From: JAAELZ01 sp965223465
Lineage (GTDB): Bacteria; Pseudomonadota; Gammaproteobacteria; Arenicellales; Poriferihabitantaceae
Reading direction: 5' to 3'
Length of the DNA stretch: 64,000 nt
Assembly (NCBI GenBank): GCA_965223465.1
Contig: OZ245025.1
Coordinates: 2,356,001 to 2,420,000 of the forward strand
Of this stretch, positions 54,546 to 62,300 are shown piece by piece (position 1 is the stretch's first letter; the number at the start of each line of letters is the position of its first letter). The position numbers and the translations under genes are program-made. The notes beneath the pieces were generated by a model, which saw only the letters and a program-made list of their open reading frames with translations, did not search any database and was not told the origin of the DNA.

Positions 54546-55511
54546 CTAATCGATATCCAGGGGGCTTTGAATGGTCGCGGTGTTCAACTGTTTGACAATA
54601 TGGGTATAAATCATGGTGCTGCTGATATCTTTGTGCCCCAGCAAAGCCTGAATGGATCGAATATCCAGGCCGCTTTGTAACAAATGTGTAGCGTAACTAT
54701 GGCGAAACGTATGTGCGGTCACTTTCTTATTAATCCCGGCGCGGTTAGTCGCAGCCTTGATCGCGCGACTAACGTTGGTAGGGTAAAAATGATGCCGACG
54801 TTGTTTGCCACTGCGCGGGTCAGTTGAGATATTTGCAGCGGGAAACAAGTATTGCCATTTTAATTCACGTGCGGCATGAGGATATTTTCTGGATAATCCA
54901 TCAGACAGGTATACATGGCCATAACCATCGCGTAAATCTTTATCATGTAAACGCTTAACCTGCTTGACTTGTGCCGTTAAGGCCGTGATCAAGCTTTTGG
55001 GCATGGGCACGATACGGTCTTTAAGGCTCTTGCTATCCATGATATGAATGGTTGTGTGCGCAAAATCAAGATGTAACACCCGCAAATTCAACAGTTCTTT
55101 CATCCTGAGGCCACAGCCATATAGCAGCGATATGGCCAGATAATGTACAGGGCTTTTAACGGCGTCCAAAATGTGCAATACCTCCTCTTTAGATAGCACA
55201 ACCGGTATGCGCTCACGCTGCTTGGCGCGCAGCGCCTGAATATTTTGCCCCTCCATGGAAATTGATAACACTTGGTTATATAAAAACATCAGCGCATTAA
55301 AAGCCTGGTTTTGTGTTGTTGCGGCGACTTGCTGATGTGCAAGGTGGGTCAGAAATTGTTCAATTTCCAGCTTACCCATGTCTTTAGGGTGGCGTTTTTT
55401 ATGAAAAAGGATATATCGGCGTATCCAGTAAAGGTATATCTTTTCCGTTTGCAAGCTGTAATGCTTCAAGCGAACAACGTTTCTTACCCGATCTAAAAGC
55501 TTTTGTGCCAT
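54546..55511 (-). CDS. intI: Integron integrase
   Basis: 321-residue tyrosine recombinase with all catalytic residues: R136 (GCGLRMKE), K near 161-164, H267 and R270 (TAHTFRHS), H293 (LLGHKD) and Y302 (IYTHI). It carries the IntI-specific insert (about 190-245: REL-WQYLFPA, STDPRSGKQRRHH), which distinguishes it from XerCD. The C-terminal SPLDI also matches IntI proteins. It recombines single-stranded attC hairpins into attI. It reads leftward with its start facing the cassette array, the standard layout. The gene looks intact. Confidence 0.96.
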   Translation of the reverse strand: MAQKLLDRVRNVVRLKHYSLQTEKIYLYWIRRYILFHKKRHPKDMGKLEIEQFLTHLAHQQVAATTQNQAFNALMFLYNQVLSISMEGQNIQALRAKQRERIPVVLSKEEVLHILDAVKSPVHYLAISLLYGCGLRMKELLNLRVLHLDFAHTTIHIMDSKSLKDRIVPMPKSLITALTAQVKQVKRLHDKDLRDGYGHVYLSDGLSRKYPHAARELKWQYLFPAANISTDPRSGKQRRHHFYPTNVSRAIKAATNRAGINKKVTAHTFRHSYATHLLQSGLDIRSIQALLGHKDISSTMIYTHIVKQLNTATIQSPLDID

Positions 55512-55638
55512 TGATAATTATGTGATAATTAATATTTAAAGCAACCCTATCACACTTATATGATATAAATCATCAGATATTTGCTGTTATACGCTTATAT
55601 GTTGTGATATCCTAGTCTTTTGAATGACTAATAATATG
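55512..55638. other. attI region and cassette insertion point
   Basis: 127 AT-rich bases between the integrase start and the first cassette. The junction is G^TT at 55638/55639, inferred because the same TTCCCG leader starts here and after the first attC at 56893. The integrase promoter and the outward cassette promoter are expected in or near this stretch; I cannot place them with confidence. Dyads such as TTATATGATATAA are present. Confidence 0.65.
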
Positions 55639-55816
55639 TTCCCGCGGCGCTTCGCGCCACGGGAATCGTGCACTTGTCCTTAACCGTCCTCTCGTTTCGT
55701 TCTGTCACGAAGCGCCAGAGAACAAAACGTTCGACCGGACAAATTGAACAATATAATATGATGCAAGCATCTAGTATACTGACCCAATTTGCAGGTCAAC
55801 TGCACGATTACGTGTA
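55639..55816 (+). repeat. Leader repeat, copy D, in front of the SIR2-like cassette gene
   Basis: Starts with the hairpin TTCCCG-C-GGCGC-TTC-GCGCC-A-CGGGAA (55639-55665). Then come CGTGCACTTGTCC, CGAAGCGCCAGAGAACAAAA, CGTTCGACCGGAC, an AT-rich block with TATAAT, GCAAGCATCTAGTATACT and GCAGGTCAACTGCACGATTA. Closely similar to copy E. It runs to just before the ribosome site AGGAAA of the SIR2-like gene and is promoter-like. Confidence 0.85.
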
Positions 55817-55827
55817 CTAGGAAAGAT

Positions 55828-56832
55828 ATGGAAGTTTCTGCTGAAGAAGAAATAAAGCAGATAGAAATGGGCAAACCGCACGTCGTGATTTTGGGTGCTG
55901 GAGCGAGCTTTGCAGCATTCCCTAATGGCGACAGGAACGGTCGAAAACTGCCTTTAATGAACAATTTTGTTGAAACTCTTGAAATTGAAAACCTAATTGA
56001 TCGAGCCGGTTTGACTTTCTCTTCGAATAATTTCGAGGACATATACTCTGAAATTCATAGGCATCCTGAACTCGAAGAGTTGACGGGGGAATTAGAAAGT
56101 GTCGTTTATGATTATTTTCGAGCTATGGAGCTTCCCGATCATCCTACAATTTATGATCATCTCGTCTTATCCCTTCGAAACAAAGACTTCATCGCAACAT
56201 TTAATTGGGATCCATTTCTAGTACAGGCAAATCGCAGAAACGGCACGCGTTTCAAGATGCCCCGATTACTGTTTCTCCATGGTAATGTAGAAGTTGGGTA
56301 TTGCCGAGATGGTCACATGATGGGAAATAACGGTGCGAGGTGTCACCATTGCGGCGAACCACTCACCCGGACCAAGTTACTGTATCCTGTGGCGGAAAAG
56401 AACTATCATCTTGATGAGTTTATTTCACGGCAATGGGCTACGATGGACGATCTGCTCAAACACGCCTTCATGGTAAGCATATTCGGATATGGTGCTCCGG
56501 TATCAGATGCAAGTGCGATTGATCTTTTAAAGAAGGCTTGGGGCAGTGTAGGTAGCAGAAACATGGAGGAGTTTGAGATTATCGACATTAGGGATGAAGA
56601 TGATTTACGCGAGACATGGTCGCCTTTCATCCATACACACCACTACAGGGTTGAAAGTGACTTTTACAGCTCGTGGATTGCAAATCATCCGCGAAGGACA
56701 GGCGAGGCGTACATAAATCAATTCCTTAAAGCGCAATTCATCGAGAACAACCCACTGCCAAAATCATCTGATTTTGAAGATCTTTGGAATTGGTTTGACA
56801 AGCTCCAAGAGGTCGAAGATGCGCACACGTAA
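55828..56832 (+). CDS. Stand-alone SIR2-like protein (first integron cassette)
   Basis: 334 residues from the ATG at 55828, which has AGGAAA 7 nt upstream. SIR2-fold features: GAGAS at 23-27 (nucleotide loop), TFNWD at 124-128 with N126 and D128, HG at 151-152, a Cys cluster (C159, C172, C175) like a zinc ribbon, and FGYG near 219-222. SIR2 domains in bacterial defence often cleave NAD and kill or arrest infected cells; this one has no obvious partner domain, although about 90 further residues follow. The stop codon lies in the attC core. A defence role is inference. Confidence 0.82.
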   Translation: MEVSAEEEIKQIEMGKPHVVILGAGASFAAFPNGDRNGRKLPLMNNFVETLEIENLIDRAGLTFSSNNFEDIYSEIHRHPELEELTGELESVVYDYFRAMELPDHPTIYDHLVLSLRNKDFIATFNWDPFLVQANRRNGTRFKMPRLLFLHGNVEVGYCRDGHMMGNNGARCHHCGEPLTRTKLLYPVAEKNYHLDEFISRQWATMDDLLKHAFMVSIFGYGAPVSDASAIDLLKKAWGSVGSRNMEEFEIIDIRDEDDLRETWSPFIHTHHYRVESDFYSSWIANHPRRTGEAYINQFLKAQFIENNPLPKSSDFEDLWNWFDKLQEVEDAHT

Positions 56833-56892
56833 CAAGACGCTGCACTGGACGGCAATTCCGCTGCGCTCCATTGCCGCCAGTGAGCTTGGTCG
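56827..56892 (+). other. attC site of the first cassette
   Basis: Left core CGTAAC with AAG, then GCT(G)CACTGG(A)CGGCAAT pairing with ATTGCCGCCAGTGAGC; the two extra bases are both in the 5' arm, as in real attC sites. A variable loop of about 13 nt separates the arms. The right end CTTGG-TCG^TT meets the next cassette at 56893. The AAC and GTT cores are kept, but the outer core bases are atypical (GTTCCCG). Confidence 0.88.
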
Positions 56893-57068
56893 TTCCCGCG
56901 GCGCTTCGCGCCACGGGAATCGTGCACTTGTCCCTGGCCGCTCTCTCGTCTCGTTCTGGTGCGAAGCGCCAGAGAACAAAACGTTCGACCGGACTGTGAC
57001 CAATATCAAATGATGCGAGCATCGAGTATACTGATTCTCAGCAGCTCAACTGCACGACTATGTGTATA
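56893..57068 (+). repeat. Leader repeat, copy E, in front of the VOC cassette gene
   Basis: The first 27 nt are identical by eye to copy D (hairpin 56893-56919), and GCGCCAGAGAACAAAACG, CGACCGGACTGTGACC, GCATCGAGTATACTGATT and CAGCTCAACTGCACGACTA follow. The genes behind copies D and E are unrelated, so the leader has spread separately from the coding part. Confidence 0.88.
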
Positions 57069-57079
57069 AAGGAAACAGA

Positions 57080-57403
57080 ATGAAATTTAATCATTTAGGA
57101 ATACCAACTAAAGATAGATTTGAAGGAGAAATTGATCTTCCTCATTTAAAAATGACGGTGTCGGATCATGAAAATAACCCTTATGGCATTCAGTGGCAAA
57201 GGTATTGGGACGATGCGCCGTATCCAGAACTTGTAAAAACTGTGCCACATGTTGCTTTTGTGGTAGATGATTTGCAAAAAGCAATAGAGGGTAAAAATAT
57301 CATTATTCAACCTAACTCGCCGAGTGAAGGTTTGATGGTGGCGTTTATTGAAGAAAACGGTGCTCCAGTAGAATTAATGCAGTATGAAAATGAAAACATA
57401 TAA
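57080..57403 (+). CDS. VOC (glyoxalase/dioxygenase fold) protein, cassette
   Basis: 107 residues from the ATG at 57080 with AGGAAA upstream. The N-terminus MKFNHLGIPTKD and the later PHVAFVVDDLQKAIEGK, then GLMVAFIEENGAPVELMQY, give the VOC beta-alpha repeats with His and Glu metal-ligand positions. Single-domain VOC proteins act as lyases, dioxygenases or resistance binders; the substrate is unknown. Second cassette after attI. Confidence 0.82.
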   Translation: MKFNHLGIPTKDRFEGEIDLPHLKMTVSDHENNPYGIQWQRYWDDAPYPELVKTVPHVAFVVDDLQKAIEGKNIIIQPNSPSEGLMVAFIEENGAPVELMQYENENI

Positions 57404-57461
57404 AAAGGCGCAGCAATCGCTCCCGTTGGTCGCTGTAACAGTCAAAACGCTATGCTTATTT

Positions 57462-57487
57462 GTCTAACCCCGTGCACGGCGTTATGA
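57462..57487 (+). other. Compact attC-like core pair
   Basis: GTCTAAC (canonical left core) and GTTATGA are only 12 nt apart (CCCGTGCACGGC), making a near-palindrome without the usual long centre. The ATG of the next gene lies inside the right core, so that cassette has no leader. It is either a deletion product or two half-sites joined. Confidence 0.55.
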
Positions 57488-58299
57488 GGTCACGGACAGT
57501 TTTGAGTAACCGGGCCATATTTTTACTACTGATATTTCATCTTTGTGGGTGCGCTAGCTTACCCAATACAAGTATTAGCGAGCTAGATAATAGAAAAGTA
57601 TCTTACTTAAGCCAAGGTGAAGGCATGCCAGTAGTTGTTCTCGAAGCAGGAATGGGTCCTTCGATGTCTACATGGGCGCCTATCTTCGAAAGCGTTAGCC
57701 AAGTTACCAAAGTATATGCTTACAATCGACCAGGATACGGCCGCAGCACGATTGGAGAGGTTCCTGGGTCCGCCAGGATATTGGCCAAACAGCTACATCA
57801 AAACCTGGAGGCAACTGGTCACAAACCACCCTATTTGTTAACCGGTCACTCCGCAGGTGGGCTCTATGTCAATATGTTCGCAAGAATGTATCCTGAAGAG
57901 GTCGCAGGTGTTCTTCTAATAGACTCAAGCCATCCATCCCAGTTTGAATACTTCAGGAAAGAGCAGCCATTACTGCACTCGGCACTTATAACAACTAGTG
58001 CAATAGGAAAAATGACCTACGAAGCATCGATTCTAAAAAATGTACATGCCGAGTTTGACCAAATCACATCCTTCCCTGATATACCATTAGTAGTACTTAC
58101 CGCAGAGAAATCTTCGTTGTTCGAATCCCAGGCGATGCGTAAAAAATGGCTAGAATTTCAGGTAGATCTTGCAGAGATGTCGACCCAGGCTAAACACAAA
58201 GTTATTGAAGGCAGCGGACATTTTATACACAGTGACAAACCACAAGTTGTAATCAAGGAAATTATAGGTCTGATCAATGCTTTCAGAAAAATACAATGA
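57484..58299 (+). CDS. Alpha/beta-hydrolase lipoprotein, cassette
   Basis: 271 residues from the ATG at 57484, which lies in the cassette core; a TTG reading from 57460 would cross the recombination site. The signal peptide ends at a lipobox (FHLCGC), so it should be an exported lipoprotein. The hydrolase fold shows the strand-loop ARPxG-like NRPGYGRS, nucleophile elbow TGHSAGGLY (Ser near 127) and GSGHFIHSDKP for the catalytic His. Esterase or lactonase activity is likely; substrate unknown. Confidence 0.83.
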   Translation: MRSRTVLSNRAIFLLLIFHLCGCASLPNTSISELDNRKVSYLSQGEGMPVVVLEAGMGPSMSTWAPIFESVSQVTKVYAYNRPGYGRSTIGEVPGSARILAKQLHQNLEATGHKPPYLLTGHSAGGLYVNMFARMYPEEVAGVLLIDSSHPSQFEYFRKEQPLLHSALITTSAIGKMTYEASILKNVHAEFDQITSFPDIPLVVLTAEKSSLFESQAMRKKWLEFQVDLAEMSTQAKHKVIEGSGHFIHSDKPQVVIKEIIGLINAFRKIQ

Positions 58300-58300
58300 C

Positions 58301-58367
58301 CTCAATAATAAGCACATGCGGTCAGATGGCCTGCTGCGCAGGCCGCCGCTGATGTGGGGCGTTAAGC
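58301..58367 (+). other. attC site after the hydrolase cassette
   Basis: The right core GTTAAGC (58361-58367) fits GTTRRRY exactly. The centre has a strong stem GGCCTGC/GCAGGCC with CACAT/(A)TGTG outside it and unpaired extra bases in the 5' arm. The left core is degenerate (no clear AAC). Confidence 0.65.
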
Positions 58368-58389
58368 GAACAAAGAAAGTGATGATCGA

Positions 58390-58836
58390 ATGAGTCCAGA
58401 TTGGAAAATTCGAAAAGCTACTCTAGCAGATTCTGAGGGCCTCAAGAATTGTATGGAGTCTGCCTATGCGATGTATCAAAAACGCATGGGCGGGAATCGA
58501 CTGCCACCTATGGATGTCGATTACTCTGCAGAAATTCAGCACTTTCCAACTTGGGTGGTTGATGCTAATGGACGAATTTTTGGCGGATTGATTATGATGT
58601 TCAAGAAAAATGATGCCACAATTGCAAATGTAGCTGTCGATCCAGAACATCAGGGGAAAGGAATTGGAAGCGCGCTAATCAATTTCGCGCAGTCAAAGGC
58701 CAAAGAACAAGGTTATTCCGAGTTGCATCTAGCGACGCATGTGCTGCTAAAAGAGAATATTGCGCTTTATCAGTATCTTGGTTGGGAGGTTACGGAAAGA
58801 GACGAAACCAAGGTTCGCATGAAGAAGGAAATATGA
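58390..58836 (+). CDS. GNAT family N-acetyltransferase, cassette
   Basis: 148 residues. The acetyl-CoA loop is VAVDPEHQGKGIGSALI near 80-97, preceded by FGGLIMMF and followed by LHLATHVLLKENIALYQYLGWE, the standard GNAT order. The start ATG lies 29 nt after the G^TT of the preceding attC, so there is no leader repeat. GNAT genes are among the most common integron cassettes. The acceptor is unknown. Confidence 0.9.
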   Translation: MSPDWKIRKATLADSEGLKNCMESAYAMYQKRMGGNRLPPMDVDYSAEIQHFPTWVVDANGRIFGGLIMMFKKNDATIANVAVDPEHQGKGIGSALINFAQSKAKEQGYSELHLATHVLLKENIALYQYLGWEVTERDETKVRMKKEI

Positions 58837-58969
58837 ACGGCGAAGTGTCGAATTAAAGCGTATTGCCTAATAAGACGATCAAGCTATTCGTTGCTGTACT
58901 CCTTACTCGGACGCTCAGCACTCCGTAACCTACTCACGCATGGCTTCGCCATGGCCGCCCGATCAATCG
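58837..58969 (+). other. Degenerate attC-like region after the GNAT cassette
   Basis: TTGCCTAATAAGACG (58865 onward) looks like a left core GCCTAAC with AAC changed to AAT, followed by imperfect dyads including GCATGGC-TTC-GCCATGG (58938-58955). No clean right core is seen before the next leader repeat begins near 58970. Confidence 0.45.
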
Positions 58970-59121
58970 CTCGGGGAACGCGCAGTTGCCCTAAAACCAT
59001 TATCACGTTTCGCGCGGGCGCGTATCGTCCAAGTACAAAAGGTATGATCGGAGCGTGCTCAATATAAAAAGATGTAAGTATCGGGTATACTGACACGTAG
59101 CAGGTCAATTGCGCGATTTAC
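58970..59121 (+). repeat. Leader repeat, copy F (diverged)
   Basis: CGGGGAACGCGCAGTTGCCCTAAAACC closely resembles copy C. Later blocks GTCCAAGTACAAAAGGTATGATCGGA, AAGTATCGGGTATACTGACAC and GCAGGTCAATTGCGCGATTTAC resemble copies A and D. It precedes the exported-protein gene at 59166. Confidence 0.75.
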
Positions 59122-59165
59122 AATTGTAAACTTGTTCTAAGCAATCTAAAGAAGGAGGAGCTCCG

Positions 59166-59693
59166 ATGAGAGCGAAACAACTCACTCTATGTTCAGTCTT
59201 CACCATATTCGTCATTGCATGTTATCACTTCCCTGCTCTTGCAGATGGTAATACGGCAAAGGCAGGTCTCGCACAAGCGCAAGCGAATGCTAAAAAGTGG
59301 AAGGCGGATGCAACACTGGTTCAACTATTAACCCTCACCGGTAATGCGGATGGTACTGCTGACAAGTGGACCTATGTGTTCCATTCGCCTGAGGCAAAGC
59401 AGGGATATAATGTGTACGTGAGTAATGGCAAGGTAGTCCAAGAACTAGAGGTTTCGGCGAGTTTTACCGACTCTGTAAGTTCAGATTTTGTTGACAGTGC
59501 AGAGGTGATTGTAGAGGCTAAAAAAAAGGGGCTCAAGATGAAGGGCAAGGTAATGATGATGCTCCATATAATGCTCCAAGGTACAAAAAACGAGGGTGCG
59601 TACTGGAATATCCTCGGTGACATGACAGAAGAAAACAGCATGATCTTCGACGCCGAAACAGGGAAGTTTTATAAGCTACAAAAATTCCAATAA
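59166..59693 (+). CDS. Exported protein of unknown function, cassette
   Basis: 175 residues with a signal peptide (MRAKQLTLCSVFTIFVIACYHFPALA, cleavage before DGNT). The mature part is Lys-rich and may be a small alpha/beta domain: KKWKADATLVQLLTLTGNADGTADKWTYVFHSPE, then YNVYVSNGKVVQELEVSASF, and a C-terminal FDAETGKFYKLQKF. The order (sensor-like strand, then a helix) recalls PepSY-type periplasmic folds but I cannot assign a family. A very strong GAAGGAGGAG ribosome site precedes the ATG. Confidence 0.75.
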   Translation: MRAKQLTLCSVFTIFVIACYHFPALADGNTAKAGLAQAQANAKKWKADATLVQLLTLTGNADGTADKWTYVFHSPEAKQGYNVYVSNGKVVQELEVSASFTDSVSSDFVDSAEVIVEAKKKGLKMKGKVMMMLHIMLQGTKNEGAYWNILGDMTEENSMIFDAETGKFYKLQKFQ

Positions 59694-59994
59694 ACGTTAC
59701 TGAGTCCTACGGATTTGAAATCAGTAGCTAGCTTAGCATTTCATTCAATTGGGACCGGCTATGACGTTGGTGTTTTGCAACCATAATTAAATGCAAACAT
59801 CCAGGCTATTGTTACCCTCGAATCAATATCCCTGCCAGCCTCTCAGTTTTAGCGTTACGGAGCCGAAGCTGGATGTCCGCCACTTGACGAACTCAATTGT
59901 TGGCATCCAAGACTGCGTGCTGCATTTTGAACTTACCGGGCGACATGATAATCATCTGTAATCAAAATACAAACTGACATGAATAGAAAATGAC
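59694..59994. other. Intergenic region, cassette border not resolved
   Basis: 301 bases between two plus-strand genes. I see no complete attC; GCGTTACGG at about 59853 is the only core-like string. No gene is recognised here. Confidence 0.4.
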
Positions 59995-60825
59995 ATGCTG
60001 AAGTTTATCTCTGTCGTCATCGCTGGTTACGCCCTGTTTGTCACACTCGTGTACTTCATGCAGGGTCGCATGCTTTGTCTGCCAGGTGTGCCGGGGAGAA
60101 CGCTAAGCATGACGCCGAGTGATATTGGCATGGACTACCAGGACGTTTCCATCGAGACTACCGACGGAGTGACACTGCATGGGTGGTTTGTCGAGCGGCG
60201 ATCCTCTCAAGTGCTGCTTTTCTTTCATGGCAATGCGGGAAATATCTCCCATCGATTGAACTCCATACAACAATTCCAAAATTTGGGCTTGTCGGTATTG
60301 ATTATCGACTACCGGGGCTACGGCCAGAGCGGCGGTAAGATTTCCGAAAAAGGAATGTATCGTGATGCTGGTGCAGCCTGGCGTTATCTTACTGAGGATC
60401 GTGGCATATCCGCCAATGAAATTGTTATATTCGGTCGTTCACTGGGTGCTTCGGTTGCATCGTGGTTAGCTGCACAACATCAACCGTTGGCACTTATCGT
60501 GGAGTCGTCCTTCACATCTGTCCCGGATATAGCCCAGGAGCTTTATCCATGGCTTCCCGCTCGTAGGTTGAGCCGTTTTAGCCACGCAACACGTGATTAC
60601 GTTCGAGATGTTCACTGCCCGATACTGGTTGTGCACAGTCGTGATGATGAGATCATTCCCTATCACCACGGTGAAACAATTTTCGCAACTGCGAACGAAC
60701 CTCGCACTATGTTGACGCTTCACGGCGGCCATAACGACGCGTTTCTCCGAGATGAGCAGAACTATATTGAAGGGTTTCAAACGTTTCTGGCAAGACTTTC
60801 CCCACCCGCTTCACCACGTCAATGA
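59995..60825 (+). CDS. Membrane-anchored alpha/beta-hydrolase (YfhR/Bem46-like)
   Basis: 276 residues. One N-terminal helix (about 4-22) anchors it, then a hydrolase domain: LLFFHGNAGNISHRL near 75-90 (oxyanion loop), IDYRGYGQSGG, the nucleophile elbow FGRSLGASVA with Ser near 152, HSRDDEIIP (Asp) and LHGGHNDAF (His). This is the Bem46/YfhR group. Substrate unknown. Codon use looks more GC-rich than the neighbouring cassettes, suggesting a different origin. Confidence 0.85.
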   Translation: MLKFISVVIAGYALFVTLVYFMQGRMLCLPGVPGRTLSMTPSDIGMDYQDVSIETTDGVTLHGWFVERRSSQVLLFFHGNAGNISHRLNSIQQFQNLGLSVLIIDYRGYGQSGGKISEKGMYRDAGAAWRYLTEDRGISANEIVIFGRSLGASVASWLAAQHQPLALIVESSFTSVPDIAQELYPWLPARRLSRFSHATRDYVRDVHCPILVVHSRDDEIIPYHHGETIFATANEPRTMLTLHGGHNDAFLRDEQNYIEGFQTFLARLSPPASPRQ

Positions 60826-61176
60826 CTGGAGTGTTCTATCGCATTGTTCCGTGTCCGTATTTAACCAAACCTTCAAAGCTATTTGGTTTACACAATCTGT
60901 TGATAACTTACACATTACGTTGTAGCCGAATTTGACCCATTACCCGCACAAGCTATGGAATCAGTCGTCGGCTGATACGCCGCACTTTGTGTTCCGAATC
61001 TTTATGGTAACCTTAGTCGCACAACTAAGGGTGTAGCGCTATTATTAAGCTACGTTGAAACTCCGGTTGTGGTTGAACCTGACGAATGAAATACTCTCAG
61101 AAAAATAGGCAGGGTATTTACCTTGGGTTACTTTCCTGTGAACCGGGGTGTTAGGCTAATTTGAAAAGATAAAACA
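60826..61176. other. Intergenic region with several hairpins and a canonical attC right core
   Basis: 351 bases. GTTAGGC at 61150-61156 is a perfect GTTRRRY core. Upstream are small dyads: AACCAAA/TTTGGTT (60863-60898), CCTTAGT/ACTAAGG (61011-61030) and GTAGC/GCTAC just after. I cannot identify the matching left core, so whether this is one long attC or a remnant is open. Confidence 0.5.
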
Positions 61177-61542
61177 GTGAAAATAAATCAGCCAGTCCCA
61201 GAATTGCCCGTAGCAGATGTGAAAGAAGCGCAGAAATATTATCGCGATATACTGGGCTGCAAAATTGAATGGCTTTATCCAGGCAACAATATCGGTGCGG
61301 TCTCGAATGATGAAACCGCTATATTTTTTAGAAAAAGAACGGGTGCATTTGAACCCGCCGTAAATTGGGTTTATTCCGACGATATAGATGCTACTTACGA
61401 AAAGCTTGTAGCGGCGGGTGCTGATATCGTGGATGATATTGAAAATAAATCATGGGGTCTTCGGCAGTTTACGCTAAAGGATTTAGATGGCAATGTGTTC
61501 TACTTTCACCATGATTTACCGAATGACTCGCCCGAACAATAA
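61177..61542 (+). CDS. VOC family protein (bleomycin-resistance-like), cassette
   Basis: 121 residues starting at GTG 61177, 26 nt after the attC right core. The order PELPVADVKEAQKYYRDILGCKIEW, AIFFRKRTGAFEP, DIDATYEKLVAAGADIV and FTLKDLDGNVFYFHHD is the typical VOC fold of glyoxalase and bleomycin-binding proteins. Ligand unknown. No strong ribosome site is seen. Confidence 0.88.
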   Translation: MKINQPVPELPVADVKEAQKYYRDILGCKIEWLYPGNNIGAVSNDETAIFFRKRTGAFEPAVNWVYSDDIDATYEKLVAAGADIVDDIENKSWGLRQFTLKDLDGNVFYFHHDLPNDSPEQ

Positions 61543-61628
61543 CTTGCGCTTAATGCGTTTACGTTGCTGGCGGTTACCCTAAGCAAACGGGTCAATTGAG
61601 CATTGGGTAGAAGCATAATGCGGTATAA

Positions 61629-62216
61629 ATGACGATTCAAAAAGCGGTAAAAGAAAATGCCGCTGATCTCGCGTATCTTCTTAATCTCGCGGGTGAAGGC
61701 ATCCCAAAATATCTTTGGAGTGAGATGGCAGAGGATGGTCAAGACCCAATGGAAGTCGGTCGTGCGCGCGTTTCAAGGAAGGAAGGCGGGTTTAGTTACA
61801 CCAATGCGCGAGTAAGCGTAGAAGCGGATAATGTGCAGGGTATGATTGTCTCATATCAACTACCAGATCCGTATACTTTAGAGGACATTGACGCATACCC
61901 AGATATTGTTAAACCACTGGTACTTCTCGAAGCGAAAGTACCAGGAAGTTGGTACATCAATGCAATCGCTGTTTTTGAGGCGTTTCAAGGCAGTGGGATT
62001 GCTCGAAAATTACTAAAAGATGCAGAGGATCAGGCAATTTCTGCGAGTGTTGGTAAAATGAGCCTAATAGTGGCATCTGAGAATAAGCGTGCGAAAAATC
62101 TCTACGAACATATCGGGTATAAATTTGATTCATCATTGCCAGTAGTTCGCTATCCCGGTTGTTTGCATGGCGGTGAATGGTTGCTAATGATCAAGGAGTT
62201 GGGCGGTGCAGTATAA
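61629..62216 (+). CDS. GNAT family N-acetyltransferase, cassette
   Basis: 195 residues. N-terminal LAYLLNLAGEGIPKYLWSEM, then the acetyl-CoA loop AIAVFEAFQGSGIARKLL near 119-136, and MSLIVASENKRAKNLYEHIGYK. This is the longer GNAT type with an N-terminal helical part. Substrate unknown. Plus-strand like all its neighbours; the 86-nt spacer before it has no clean attC. Confidence 0.88.
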   Translation: MTIQKAVKENAADLAYLLNLAGEGIPKYLWSEMAEDGQDPMEVGRARVSRKEGGFSYTNARVSVEADNVQGMIVSYQLPDPYTLEDIDAYPDIVKPLVLLEAKVPGSWYINAIAVFEAFQGSGIARKLLKDAEDQAISASVGKMSLIVASENKRAKNLYEHIGYKFDSSLPVVRYPGCLHGGEWLLMIKELGGAV

Positions 62217-62300
62217 CTGGCTCAAGTTCATGCCGGGCGTACTGCCCTTCGTAAAATGCCGACTGTACTGGCGCTCGGTAGCGAAGCGTTTTATTATTTT

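Noticed and set aside
54546..55511. XerC/XerD-type recombinase
   Set aside because: The extra segment around residues 190-245 with STDPRSG and RRHH, and the SPLDI end, are features of integron integrases and not XerCD.
55789..55827. Longer start for the SIR2-like protein (TTG at 55789)
   Set aside because: The extra residues lie inside the repeated leader, and the ATG at 55828 has a proper ribosome site.
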